Part shown: piece by piece, positions 30,928 to 40,436 of the stretch
Numbering within the stretch: position 1 is the first letter of the stretch
Layout of the letters: the number at the start of each line of letters is the position of its first letter
Made by a program: the position numbers and the translations under genes
The notes under the pieces: generated by a model
The model's database searches: none
What the model was told of the DNA's origin: nothing
Seen by the model: only the letters and a program-made list of their open reading frames with translations
Source of the DNA: Trichosphaerium sp. ATCC 40318
Lineage: Eukaryota; Discosea; Flabellinia; Trichosidae
NCBI GenBank assembly: GCA_038496445.1
Contig: JALMLS010000449.1
Location: 1 to 52,897 of the forward strand
Length of the DNA: 52,897 nucleotides
Reading direction: 5' to 3'

Positions 30928-32896
30928 CAGGTCTAAAATTTTCGAGCTGTTTTTATGGTAGATACCATGGATTTGTGGTATAATTATACCATTGATTACA
31001 ATTTTATACCACAAATTCCAGTATAATATACCATAAATCACAGGATTTATACCATAAAACAGCCAAATTATACCATAAATATGCAGTAGAAAGTGCGAAT
31101 TTATACCATATTTTTGCACCTGAAAAAATGCAATATATGGTATAATTCTACCATAAAACATGGTATAAAACACAGTATAATACCACAAAGTCTGGTATAT
31201 TATACCTTAAAACTTGGTAGATTATACCACAAAACCAGGTGTATTATACTGTGTAAAAACTGTTCTAATAATAAACCACATTTATTAATACATTTTTTTG
31301 TTTACATCCGTGACCTTTGGTTTTGTCCATATCCTCTTTTGTGGTAGTTGACACATCAAATAACCTTCAAAAAAAATATTGTACTTGCTGTAAGTGCATC
31401 GAATGGACATAGCATGAAAACTAAAAGAAAAATTAGTGAAGGCTTGATGCACAAAATAAATAGTCGTACAAAAATTGCTGTTTTGTTGTGGTGGTGGCAC
31501 TGAGAGAAACAAATGACCTGTGCGGTGGAGCTAAACCAAGACTAAAACAAAGAAATGAAAATAACTGCCAACTTCATCGGAAACAAGTTCTAGCGGAATT
31601 GTACCTGTTAGCTAACACATCTTGGTTTTTTTTTATCATCTATCTAGCTTGGTTAAAACCTATGGCAAGCGGCTTCAAAACAACTACTTTTAGCGTACCT
31701 TGTGTTGTGCGGGCGATAAACTGGACAAGACTTAGTTTTGTGCTCTGACTTAGCCAATTGGTTTACAATATCACTCGTAAGGTCAACGCATGGGTGTGAA
31801 GCCTAAATGCTATCTGTTCTGGCAAATGCGCGCGTTTAGTAGGGAAAAATTCAAAAAAATCCAAAAAATCCAAAAAAAACCAAAAAACTCAAAAAATGGG
31901 TAGGCTCTGAAACAACTTGGCCTTATAGCACTATTCACGCGTTTTAACATGCATTGGAGCGTATATCAAAAATGGCAAAAAAAAATAAATAATTTTGCTC
32001 CTGATTTGGTAAATGAGGCTGTATGGCGTTGATTGAGTGTAAAAATGCCTATGGAGGGGAGAAAAAAATGAGAGCTGGGGAAAAAAACCTCCAATTGGAG
32101 GTTTTTTGCGAATGGGCATTTTTCGAGCACTAAACGCGTTTTTGGTGTGTCTACCACTGTAACGTTCTAACATGGGGTACGTGGAGTGGTTTCTTCCTCA
32201 AATACCATCAATCGGAGAAAATTGTCCAATTTATCCCTAAAACGCCTGTAATTGGGGCGCGTTACCAGATTTCTCTTTTAAAACTGTTTTTCACACATTT
32301 ATATGCCAATTATGTTCAATAACGGCTACTGTCAAAGCATTGTGTGGTATGGCGTTTGCGTAGGTCCAAAGGCTATTAAATCAAGTGTAGACTAAGTGAG
32401 CTTTGACTAACTTATACTTATACGGTATAATACCACGGTATAATACCACATTTTATGGTATAATTATATGGTATAATGCATGGTATACTATACTTTAAAA
32501 TACAGTATAATACCATGGTATAATACTGTGTTTTATGGTATAATTATATGGTATAATGCATGGTATAATATACTTTAAAATGCAGTATAATACCATGGTA
32601 TAGTACCATGTTTTATGGTATAATTATATGGTATAATGCATGGTATAATGTACTGTAAAATGTGGTATAATACCATGGTATAGTACCATGTTTTATGGTA
32701 TAATTATATTCTATAAATTGAAATATGGTATAAACATGGTATAATGGCTGTTATACCATTTGTCCAAAAAACATGGTATTATACCATATTTTATGGTATA
32801 ATTATATGGTATAATTATGGATTATACTGAGCTTGTACCATAAAAGGTGATTATACCATAAAATACGGTATAATACCGTGATAATTTTCAGACCTG
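30928..32896. mobile_element. Element C1 (CAGGTCTRAAAATT ends, GGTATAATACC-rich), 1.97 kb
   Basis: The ends are CAGGTCTAAAATTTTCGAGC and the reverse complement of CAGGTCTGAAAATTATC. The outer arms (30,950-31,260; 32,410-32,890) are dense arrays of GGTATAATACC/GGTATAATTATACC palindromes. The core, 31,261-32,405, is unique sequence with a perfect hairpin around CCTCCAATTGGAGG (about 32,083-32,108). It is nearly identical to C2 at 46,423-48,394 in opposite orientation. The flanking dinucleotides TG and AA do not match. The left flank is LINE 5' UTR and the right flank is the DIRS-like element, so this junction has been rearranged. Short ORFs inside show no coding signature. Confidence 0.8.
32083..32108. 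repeat. Perfect palindrome in element C core
   Basis: A run of A, then CCTCCAATTGGAGG, then a run of T: a 26-bp perfect palindrome. It is conserved at about 47,213-47,238 in C2. Confidence 0.7.
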
Positions 32897-32932
32897 AACC
32901 CAAAAACCACAAATAAACGTCAACGAAAGCTT

Positions 32933-35392
32933 ATGTCTTCTACTGGTACTCTTCTTGCGGATTTTGACCGTTTCTCAGCTATTTCCATCTTACAAAATCT
33001 TTTGCCATTTGGCCAAAACCAGCTGAGAACGGTGGAGGCCCTTGGGGCAGCTTTTCTATGCGGTATCGACTCTCAATTTTACGCTGTTTGGCTGAAAACT
33101 GATGAGGATACACGCAAAGCTTATATCGATTTTCTTCTACATTCATTAGAAAAAGAGGTGGCGGTTCCGCCATTGTTTTATAATCGAAATCACAAACTTC
33201 GTCCTTTGCTTTCTCCTGTACTTCAAGCTATTAACGCACCTTCCCTAGAACCACACCCGCCTGTCGCTCCCACTGAAGCCCCTCCTGCAACTACGCCCTC
33301 TACTGACCCCAAAGTGCTTGCTATCTTGGTTTCTCTACAGGCCAGTATGGATAAAATCCACTCTGAGGTATCTGCAAATTCAGCGGCAATCACGAGAGTC
33401 GCTAATCTCCCAAAGGTGATTACGAATCTCGCTGGTCCTAAGAGTCCGCTGTCTTCTGCTAACACACCTATGTCTGGTAGAGTTCTCTGCCAAGCTACGA
33501 ACGCTGTTGATGTTACTCTTCCAAGTACGTCTTTATCACCTCCTTCCTCCTTTGTCGATTCTGATGTGGGCATAGCGGATCCGCTTAATCGGACCGTTTC
33601 GGCTGGTAGTATGGGACTTGCTGAGAGTGTTTCGAAGGCGCAGCTAGACTAGGTTGAAGCGTCTATTGATAAGCGTTTTCTGAACGTTTTGAAAAGGCAA
33701 TCACCTTCTACTGTTACTTCTTTAACTGATCACAGGCACCGTGCTGGCTCTGCTCAATTGGTTGATGACGAACCACCTGCTAAGCGTCAGAAGACCACTA
33801 AGTACGGCTTTGCACCTGTTATTTTTCCAGGCGAGATGAAGTTTATTAATACTCTTCTTCTCTCACCTTCGGATTGTCGCGCTTTACGTTCAGATATGAC
33901 GTATAGCCCAGCCGAGTTTGCGATGTTAAACATGCGTATGCTGTTAAAGTATCTTGACTTGGTTAAATCCGATCAACTTACTCTTGAAGCGTTCGTTGAT
34001 TACATCACTTATTTGGAGCAAGTCTTCTCACTTAGTTCTTCAGGCCTGAGGTGGACGGGAGTGAGAGGGATAAGATCGATGGATATGCAGTGGAGGTCGC
34101 GAAACTTGTCGATAGGCTCTCGGTGGTGCGATATACCTCTCTTTTTGATTGCTTTGAACTCTGTTCCTGTGAATAATGCTAATCCTAGTACGAATCGCGG
34201 AAAGGGAACCTCTGCAAGCAACTCGGAAAAGAGATCGAATCAGGTCTAAAAAAATATACCAGTTATTTTGGTATATACCACTTTTATACCACTTTTTTAT
34301 ACCAGTTTTTCATGGTATATACCAAAAAAAGCGGTATATTTTGACCGAAATATACCAAAAAAAGTGGTATATTGACCAAATATACCAACAATATACCAAA
34401 AAAAACAGGTATAAAAGCAGAAAATATACCACTTTTTTTCACCAGAAAAAAAAAAATATACCACTTTTTTATACCACTTTTTTTAGGTATATACCACTTA
34501 TATACCACTTTTTTATACCAGTTTTTCATGGTATATACCACTCTTATATACCACTTTATGCCTACTTATGGTACACCTGCAATTCCAGAAAATACACTTT
34601 ATTTAATACACAGTTTGTGAGTTACAAGTTTTGGACAATGTCCACTACAGTTACATTACTATGGGCGTTTGGAAAATTCGTCCATCTCCATGAGCTTTCT
34701 GTACCTACTGTAAAAACATGCTGCGCACCTAATGAAAGTGGTCCCACCTGAATCCATCAATTACTAAGGCCTACGGAGGTCGGTTAATGTATATCAAACG
34801 AAAATAAAATAAAACTTTGTCTGGTACCCACGAACGTCTGTATAATACCTGCAATATAGTTTCCTTAATGTTGGTACTGTAATCAGGTCCTGCGGTTCGA
34901 ATGAGCTTGGTTTGGTTAGATTCTATGATATACTAAGGTCCCTACGCACCGTTCAATGTATGACATCTATGATCGTTCAACAAGAAAACCCATTACCAAA
35001 AAGCTCCTTAATGACCTTCTTGAAGCATACCATAAAAGTGGTATATACCAATAAAAAGGTGGTATATACCACATACCATAAAAAAGTGGTATATACCACT
35101 TTATATACCATTTTTAGAAGGTCTCATTATGTGAATGAAAAGTGGTATATACCACTTCTATATACCACTTTTTTATTCACTTAATTTCTAAAAAAAGTGG
35201 TATTTCAAAATGGTATATACCAGTTCATATACCATTTTGTTGAAAAAAGTGGTATATACCATAAAAAAACTGGTATATACCACTTTAATTTTTAGACCTG
35301 ATGGCTCGTCAAATACGTCAGACACATCTCTAGCTACCTTGAACTCAAAGGGTATTCGAAGATCGAAGAAGGCAGACCAGGCTCAAAAGTGA
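32933..35392 (+). pseudogene. DIRS gag-like ORF (one in-frame stop, split by element B)
   Basis: The frame from 32,933 (MSSTGTLLADFDRFSAISIL) continues past an in-frame TAG at 33,650-33,652 to 34,240, where element B interrupts it. It resumes at 35,303 and ends at 35,392. The N-terminal half is helical and Pro-rich (PHPPVAPTEAPPATTPSTDP). The second half has DDEPPAKRQKTTKYGFAPVI and TLLLSPSDCRALRSDMTY. It is assigned as gag by position only. Apart from the TAG and element B, the frame is intact. Confidence 0.6.
34241..35300. mobile_element. Element B (CAGGTCTAAAAA ends, GGTATATACCACTTTT-rich), 1.06 kb
   Basis: It begins CAGGTCTAAAAAAATATACC and ends TTTTTAGACCTG. AT is duplicated at 34,239-34,240 and 35,301-35,302; removing B plus one AT puts the gag-like frame back in register. 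Arms consist of GGTATATACC and ATACCACTTTTTT units. The core (about 34,590-35,000) includes TGCGGTTCGAATG and a following GGTTTGGTTAGATTCTATG. The same arrangement is found in the core of A2, A3 and A5. It carries no ORF of its own. Confidence 0.85.
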
Positions 35393-36565
35393 TGCTTCGC
35401 TGGAGACAAGAGCTTAATAACCCTTGATCTCCCTGAAGGCATTTCAATGGCGCCGCTTTTATCGCGTGTCTCCACTTGGAATAAATTTCTTTCTGACCAT
35501 CCTGATTGTTCGTTGATTCTTCGTTGGTTGTGCCATGGTGTGAGTGTCGTTTCTGAAGTTACTACGTTTGATAATGTTGTTTGTGACAATTACAAATCGT
35601 GTAATGATTTCGAGTCTTTGCTTGATGATGATGTTGAGCATGAGTTAGCAAAAGGGAGGATTTGTGCGGTCTCGTCGGTTCCGGTTAGGATCAATGCGTT
35701 AGGCGTTCTGAAGAAGCCAAACGGTAAGGCACGACGTTTGATTGATTTGAGCTCTCCCAAAGGTGCCTCTGTTAACGATTTCAATGAACCTCCTCATTTC
35801 ACAATGATGGCGCTTAGAGATACCATTAGGTTCATGTTCCTCTTGGGTATGGCTTGCTGGATGGCTCTTGTTGATATCAGCGAAGCCTACAGAGCTGTTC
35901 CAATGGCACGTGACTCTTGGCAATTTCTAGCGTTCAAATGGGCGTTTGGTATATTGATACACGCTTGCCATTTGGCCTTAACATTGCACCGTTTGTCTTT
36001 TGCAAGATATCTGAAGCAATTAAGGACATCTTTGCTCGTGACATGTGGGTCTACATCGCGGTTTATGTTGATGACTTCATTGTGCTTGCGAAATCGAGAG
36101 AGAAGTGTCGTGAAATCCGAGACAAACTCATTAATCTTCTCAGGTCTCTAGGGTTCACCATAAAGCCTGAGAAAGTTACTGAACCTTCAACTACCATTCA
36201 GTTCTTAGGCATCGAGCTCGACTCAGTGAAGCGAGAGGCTCGACTGTCGGAGGTTCACCTCAAAGAGCTGAAAGGTTCGTTGAAGCTCTTCCTTACACGC
36301 ACTAGAGCTCGCAAACGCGAAATCCAAGTGTTAGCTGGTAAGCTCAATTGGGCTTCCAGCGTAGTGTTCGGAGGACGCACGTACTTACGCCGTATACTCA
36401 ATAGAATGAATTCGGTGAAGAGGAATACCCATTGGGTACACCTGAACAACGAATTTCGTTCGGATATTGAGTGGTGGTTGAACTTCATTTCTGAATTCAA
36501 CAGTTGTGCTGTTTTAGTGGATCCGTTACCGGAAAACCACGAATTTTTCGCTGCAGACACTTCTG

Positions 36566-36810
36566 ACTATATAGGGGATAGGGTGCAGCATACACTTCTG
36601 ACTATATAGGGGATAGGGTGCAGCAGATGCTTCAGACTATATAGGGGATAGGGTGCAGCATACACTTCTGACTATATAGGGGATAGGGTGCAGCAGATGC
36701 TTCAGACTATATAGGGGATAGGGTGCAGCATACACTTCTGACTATATAGGGGATAGGGTGCAGCATACACTTCTGACTATATAGGGGATACAGTGCAATA
36801 AATGCTTCAA
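36566..36810 (+). repeat. Seven tandem 35-bp units
   Basis: Units start ACTATATAGGGGATAGGGTG at 36,566, 36,601, 36,636, 36,671, 36,706, 36,741 and 36,776; the last is diverged. Each unit ends with ACACTTCTG or ATGCTTCAG, a copy of the RNase H coding sequence that precedes the insertion, so the array spans the insertion junction. Confidence 0.9.
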
Positions 36811-37055
36811 ACTATATTTATTCTTATTTTATTCCATTGTTCATCAGTATATAGGGGAATAAGCGACACATGTTTACATTAATATCATTCAATGAACATT
36901 ATGCAGCAACCATTAATATCATTCTCATAATAGTTTTCCAAGGTTGTAAACATTCAAAGAAACAAGCATTTAAGTAACTTTTTCATGGACTTTTTTGATT
37001 ATTTTATACTTTTTTATCTATATAGGGGATTAGGTAACATTATTATTATTATACT
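36811..37055. mobile_element. Rest of the insertion in the DIRS RNase H
   Basis: AT-rich, non-coding, with further TATATAGGGGA words near 36,850 and 37,020. The exact ends are unclear because the left junction lies in the tandem array. Confidence 0.5.
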
Positions 37056-37443
37056 GGGGATTTGACGTCTACTATGCTGGTCATTGGATCTATGGTGAAT
37101 TTGATCAGTTACAGCGTAGCATGTCTATCGCGTGGCGCGAGATATATGCTTTACATGTTGGTATTAAAAATTTTTCTCACCTGTTTAGTGGCAAATCCAT
37201 GATGAATGCACACACTGATAACACAAACGCCAAGGCGGCTGTCAATCACCTAACCTCTAAAGTAGTTGGCGCGATGCCTCTGGTTTGTGATATTCATTTG
37301 TGGCAAGCTTCTCATAATTTCAGAATCATGTTTAAATATATTCGCAGTGCGGATAATATTATAACTGATCTGTTATCACGAAACGACCTTTCAGGTGCTC
37401 GTCAGTATTGCACCGCTAATGGAATTCCTTTTGATAAGAATCC

Positions 37444-38436
37444 ATGGATAGAGACCGTTTAGCCAATTGGCAAAACACCCTCCTTGAGGCGTCTCTTGAG
37501 GTTGGTACTTGGCGCTCTTATCGGTCAGGTTGGCGTGCGTTTTTGAAAGCCTGCATTCTCTTGGGTTCTGCTCCGTTACCAATCAACCAACAATTGTTGT
37601 GCGATTGTGCTACAATTATGTCAATTATTTTTAATCTAGCGCCACAAACCATAAACCGTTAATTTTCTTCTGTACGGTTCTATGTTCAGCTATATGGGTT
37701 CCCCAGACCTAATATGGCGTCTATGTTTCGCTTGCAGCTCTTGCTACAAGGGATAGCGAAATCAAAAGGCGTGGGTGTTAATAGGAAGTTTTCAATTACA
37801 CCTACTCACTTACTTCGTTTTAGGCAACTTCTCAACCTAGATGATGCGAAAGCGTTCATCTTCTACACAGCTTCTCTGGTTGCTTTTGATTGTTTTCTTC
37901 GATCAGGGCAATTGGTGCCTAAAAGTGCCAATGCCTTCGTTGAGGGTTACAACATCAGCTGTCAGAGTTTGAAGGAAACAGTAGATGGGTACTTGTTAAC
38001 TTTCACAAAAACTAAAACCATTGTTGATCGTTCAAGAATCTTGACACTACAGATGGTAGAGTCAGATTCTGGTATCTCACCTGTACCCTTCGTACGACTT
38101 CTTTTGTCTCATGTTTCACCCGCGTCTGGTTCTATTTTTGCTTGCACAATTAATGGAAAGACGTGGACTTTAACATATAAAATGTTTGTAGCAGAGACAA
38201 AGAAATTGATGAGTCGCTTGGGTTACGACTCCTCAAAGTTTGCTGGCCACTCATACAGAAGAGGTGGCGCTACGTGGGCGTTTCGTATGGGCGGTACACT
38301 ACCGGTTATCAAGTCTCTTGGTGACTGGAAGTTGGACGCAGTCCTACTTTACATAGAGATTGACGAGTTGCAAAAACGTAGGATTAAGAAACGACTAGCT
38401 CTTAATACTACGATTGCTTTGGGCGAGGACACGTAG
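37444..38436 (+). pseudogene. DIRS tyrosine recombinase (one in-frame stop)
   Basis: The start at 37,444 (MDRDRLANWQNTLLEASLEV) overlaps the RNase H end by 19 bp. An in-frame TAA at 37,660-37,662 interrupts the N-terminal core-binding domain, and the same frame then runs to 38,436. The catalytic Arg lies in FDCFLRSGQLV, the HxxR motif in AGHSYRRGGATWAF, and the Tyr nucleophile probably in AVLLYIEIDEL. These are the three signatures of tyrosine recombinases. In DIRS elements this enzyme integrates a circular cDNA without target duplication. The single stop suggests recent inactivation. Confidence 0.85.
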
Positions 38437-38704
38437 TTTGACTGTTGCCAGACTATCTTAGTCGGTTGGGGGTCTTACGCCTGGCTGGAACTTTTGCTTG
38501 TACAAAATTCTGCCAAACACGTGTCCATCGTTTACTTGTTCTGTCTAGTCCCTCGCGTCACTGTCTCAGTAGAGTTAGTCACTAAACTGTCGTAGGTTTT
38601 CCCTTTAAAAAAATTGGGTTTTTGCGAAAAAAATCCTGTATTGCGTTACATATAGTACAACACAAGCTCCCCATGGAGCCTGGGACATGCCCCTTTGTAA
38701 TTAA

Positions 38705-39071
38705 TGTTACGTGAACTCATTCACTAAGAAGTCTTCCTCCGTATCTCTCATTCTTTCTTTCACTCTTCTCAATTTAATCGAATGGTTTATGCTTCTGTTA
38801 TGTTGGTATTTCTTATATAATTCGATTTGGTGTATCATGTGTGCCATTTCTATTGTTTTCTTCCTTAGGTTTTTGTTAGTTGATTTGTCTTCATCTAGTT
38901 CTTTTGTATATTCTGTTGTAAGGTGGAAATCAATCAATTAGTCAACAAGAATCACACTGATGTTCAACCAATCTTCACAGAACACACACTTAATGTACAC
39001 GGTCCTTAAGACCATAATAAAATAGTATACAACAGCTACACAACAACTCTTGACTACCTTACCCTCTTACA
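38705..39071 (+). repeat. Candidate 5' LTR
   Basis: It starts TGTTACGTGAAC and ends TTACA, followed directly by TTTGGCAACACGC, which resembles a primer-binding site (TGG...). About 367 bp. The 3' partner is absent because the element is truncated, so the call rests on the ends and the gag downstream. Confidence 0.4.
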
Positions 39072-39159
39072 TTTGGCAACACGCAGCAGTCTTTGAATTT
39101 TGAAACACACGAAGAAAATCTTTCAAGTACGATAAACAGGAATTCTATATCAATCAACG

Positions 39160-40412
39160 ATGACAACAAACAATGACGACGGGGAGAAGACTTTACGAGA
39201 TAACAGTGAGGATTACGGTTTAGATAATGCCAGATTACCTCCGCATCTTGATAGAAGTCTTGAGCAACTAATTAAATCTGGTAGTGACAGTGTTAAACTT
39301 ACCCAAACACCTGGCAACATGGATGAGAGCGAGGAAGACAGTGACGATGGCTCTTTGCAAGATGGATATGAGGAGGAAGAGTGCTCACACCATGGAAATA
39401 CGTCTGAACCGAAAGAACCGAAGGAACGAGACGAATACAGGGGCCTCACCTTTGCAGAAATTGAAAACGCTGAAGAAATGGAGAGATTGATTTTGCGTTT
39501 GGAAATTCAATGCAAAGTGGCGAAAAAGAAGATAAAACGCATCAACAGAAGATTAGCGGTGGAGAAGAAGAAGAGGAAAGCACCGATAGCAACTTCAACA
39601 CCAGCGAAGAAAAGAAGAGTTTCAATCAACAAATCGAAAACTCCATCAGTACCAATCCCAACATAGCAGCTGGTGGACCCCCTTCAGACAATGGCGACTC
39701 AGATGACAACTCTGACGGCAATAGAGGTGATGAGAACAGTTCCCAAATTCCGAAGAAGAATCAATCAAATGATTCTAAACAACCAGTGGAATCTGACTCT
39801 GAGGGTGAAGGATTGGAGTATGAGAGGATAAGCAACTGCCTCAACGACGCCATATGACCACTATCAAGGATGGTTATTGCACAAAGAAGGAATGACAAGT
39901 GATTTATGATTTCTTACCGCATGGAGTGAAAGGATCTGATGGAAAGTGCATTGGAAATGATTGGTATAACTGCCACAGAAGTTTATCGAGGATTGGTGGC
40001 ATTACCAATTCATTTCCGACGTTTGGTGATGGCGAGATAACGTCTATTGCACTCAACAGCTATCTCAAAGGCGTGCAACAGATGGCTAACGGCTTCAACT
40101 TGGGGAAGAGAGAATATATCTTCGCATTGCGTATTTTGGCAAAAGAAAAGGTGAATGAGATGTTGAGCAAGGAGAAGTACACATTTGACCTGGTGGCGGC
40201 TGTATTGCTCTGATTCGTGCTTACAGCCCTGAATTACAACGAAAACAAGCGCGGATGAAGCTTGAGGAGCTCAAACAGAAGAGTTCACAAAGTATTGAGG
40301 AGTATAGAGCCTTGGTACAAAAATATGCTACCCTTGCGCAATTCGAAAAAGGATGGAAGAAGAGTTCTACAGAGGATTGCTGTACACTCTCAAGCTCAAG
40401 GTGGAGTCTAAG
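39160..40412 (+). pseudogene. Truncated LTR retrotransposon gag (decayed)
   Basis: The first frame (39,160-39,666; MTTNNDDGEKTLRDNSEDYG) is acidic and then basic (KKKIKRINRRLAVEKKKRKA). Further pieces lie in shifted frames at 39,660-39,857, 39,899-40,213 and 40,205-40,412. The last contains the capsid-like RAYSPELQRKQARMKLEELK, SSQSIEEYRALVQKYATLA and EEFYRGLLYTLKLKV, typical of retrotransposon gag. It is cut at 40,412 by the left end of a DNA transposon. No pol region is in the window. Ty3-type affinity is likely but unproven. Confidence 0.6.
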
Positions 40413-40436
40413 AGAACTTTTTGCTAAGCAGTTGAT
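40413..40436 (+). mobile_element. Left terminal inverted repeat of a large DNA transposon
   Basis: AGAACTTTTTGCTAAGCAGT (continuing TGAT) matches the ends of the 11,376-13,307 transposon with one difference in the first 23 bases. It interrupts the gag pseudogene. No matching right end was found up to 52,897, so the element either extends past the window or has lost its right end. Confidence 0.7.

Larger units (their letters stand above)
35447..37462 (+). pseudogene. DIRS reverse transcriptase and RNase H (frameshift plus insertion)
   Basis: RT motifs: VLKKPNGKARRLIDLSSP, ALVDISEAYRAVPM (first catalytic Asp), LPFGLNIAPFVF, and the catalytic YVDDFIVL near 36,065. A single-base frameshift near 35,940 separates the first part (to FKWAFG) from the second (YIDTRLPFGL). 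RNase H begins HEFFAADTSDY at about 36,540, is interrupted from 36,566 to about 37,055, and resumes with VYYAGHWIYGEFDQ, WREIYALHVGI, NAHTDNTNAKAAV and SADNIITDLLSR. It stops at 37,462. The copy is defective. Confidence 0.85.
32897..38704 (+). mobile_element. DIRS/Ngaro-like tyrosine-recombinase retrotransposon (nested insertions)
   Basis: Order on the plus strand: gag-like ORF (32,933-35,392), RT plus RNase H (35,447-37,462), tyrosine recombinase (37,444-38,436, overlapping). RT-RNase H with a tyrosine recombinase and no aspartic protease or integrase is diagnostic of the DIRS order. No methyltransferase domain was seen, which favours a Ngaro-like or reduced type. The outer limits are approximate because the terminal repeats were not identified. 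In-frame stops, a frameshift, element B and a 0.5-kb insertion make it defective. Confidence 0.85.

Noticed and set aside
30817-31188. Upstream extension of LINE ORF1 into 31,188
   Set aside because: The extension lies mostly in the AT-rich palindrome array of element C1 and is open by chance; Met at 30,816 is the likely start.
31285-31512. Short ORFs inside C1/C2 as genes
   Set aside because: They are the same in both copies only because the copies are nearly identical; no start context, domain or codon signal supports them.
36566-36810. CRISPR array (regular 35-bp repeats)
   Set aside because: Units are contiguous without unique spacers and lie in a eukaryotic retrotransposon.
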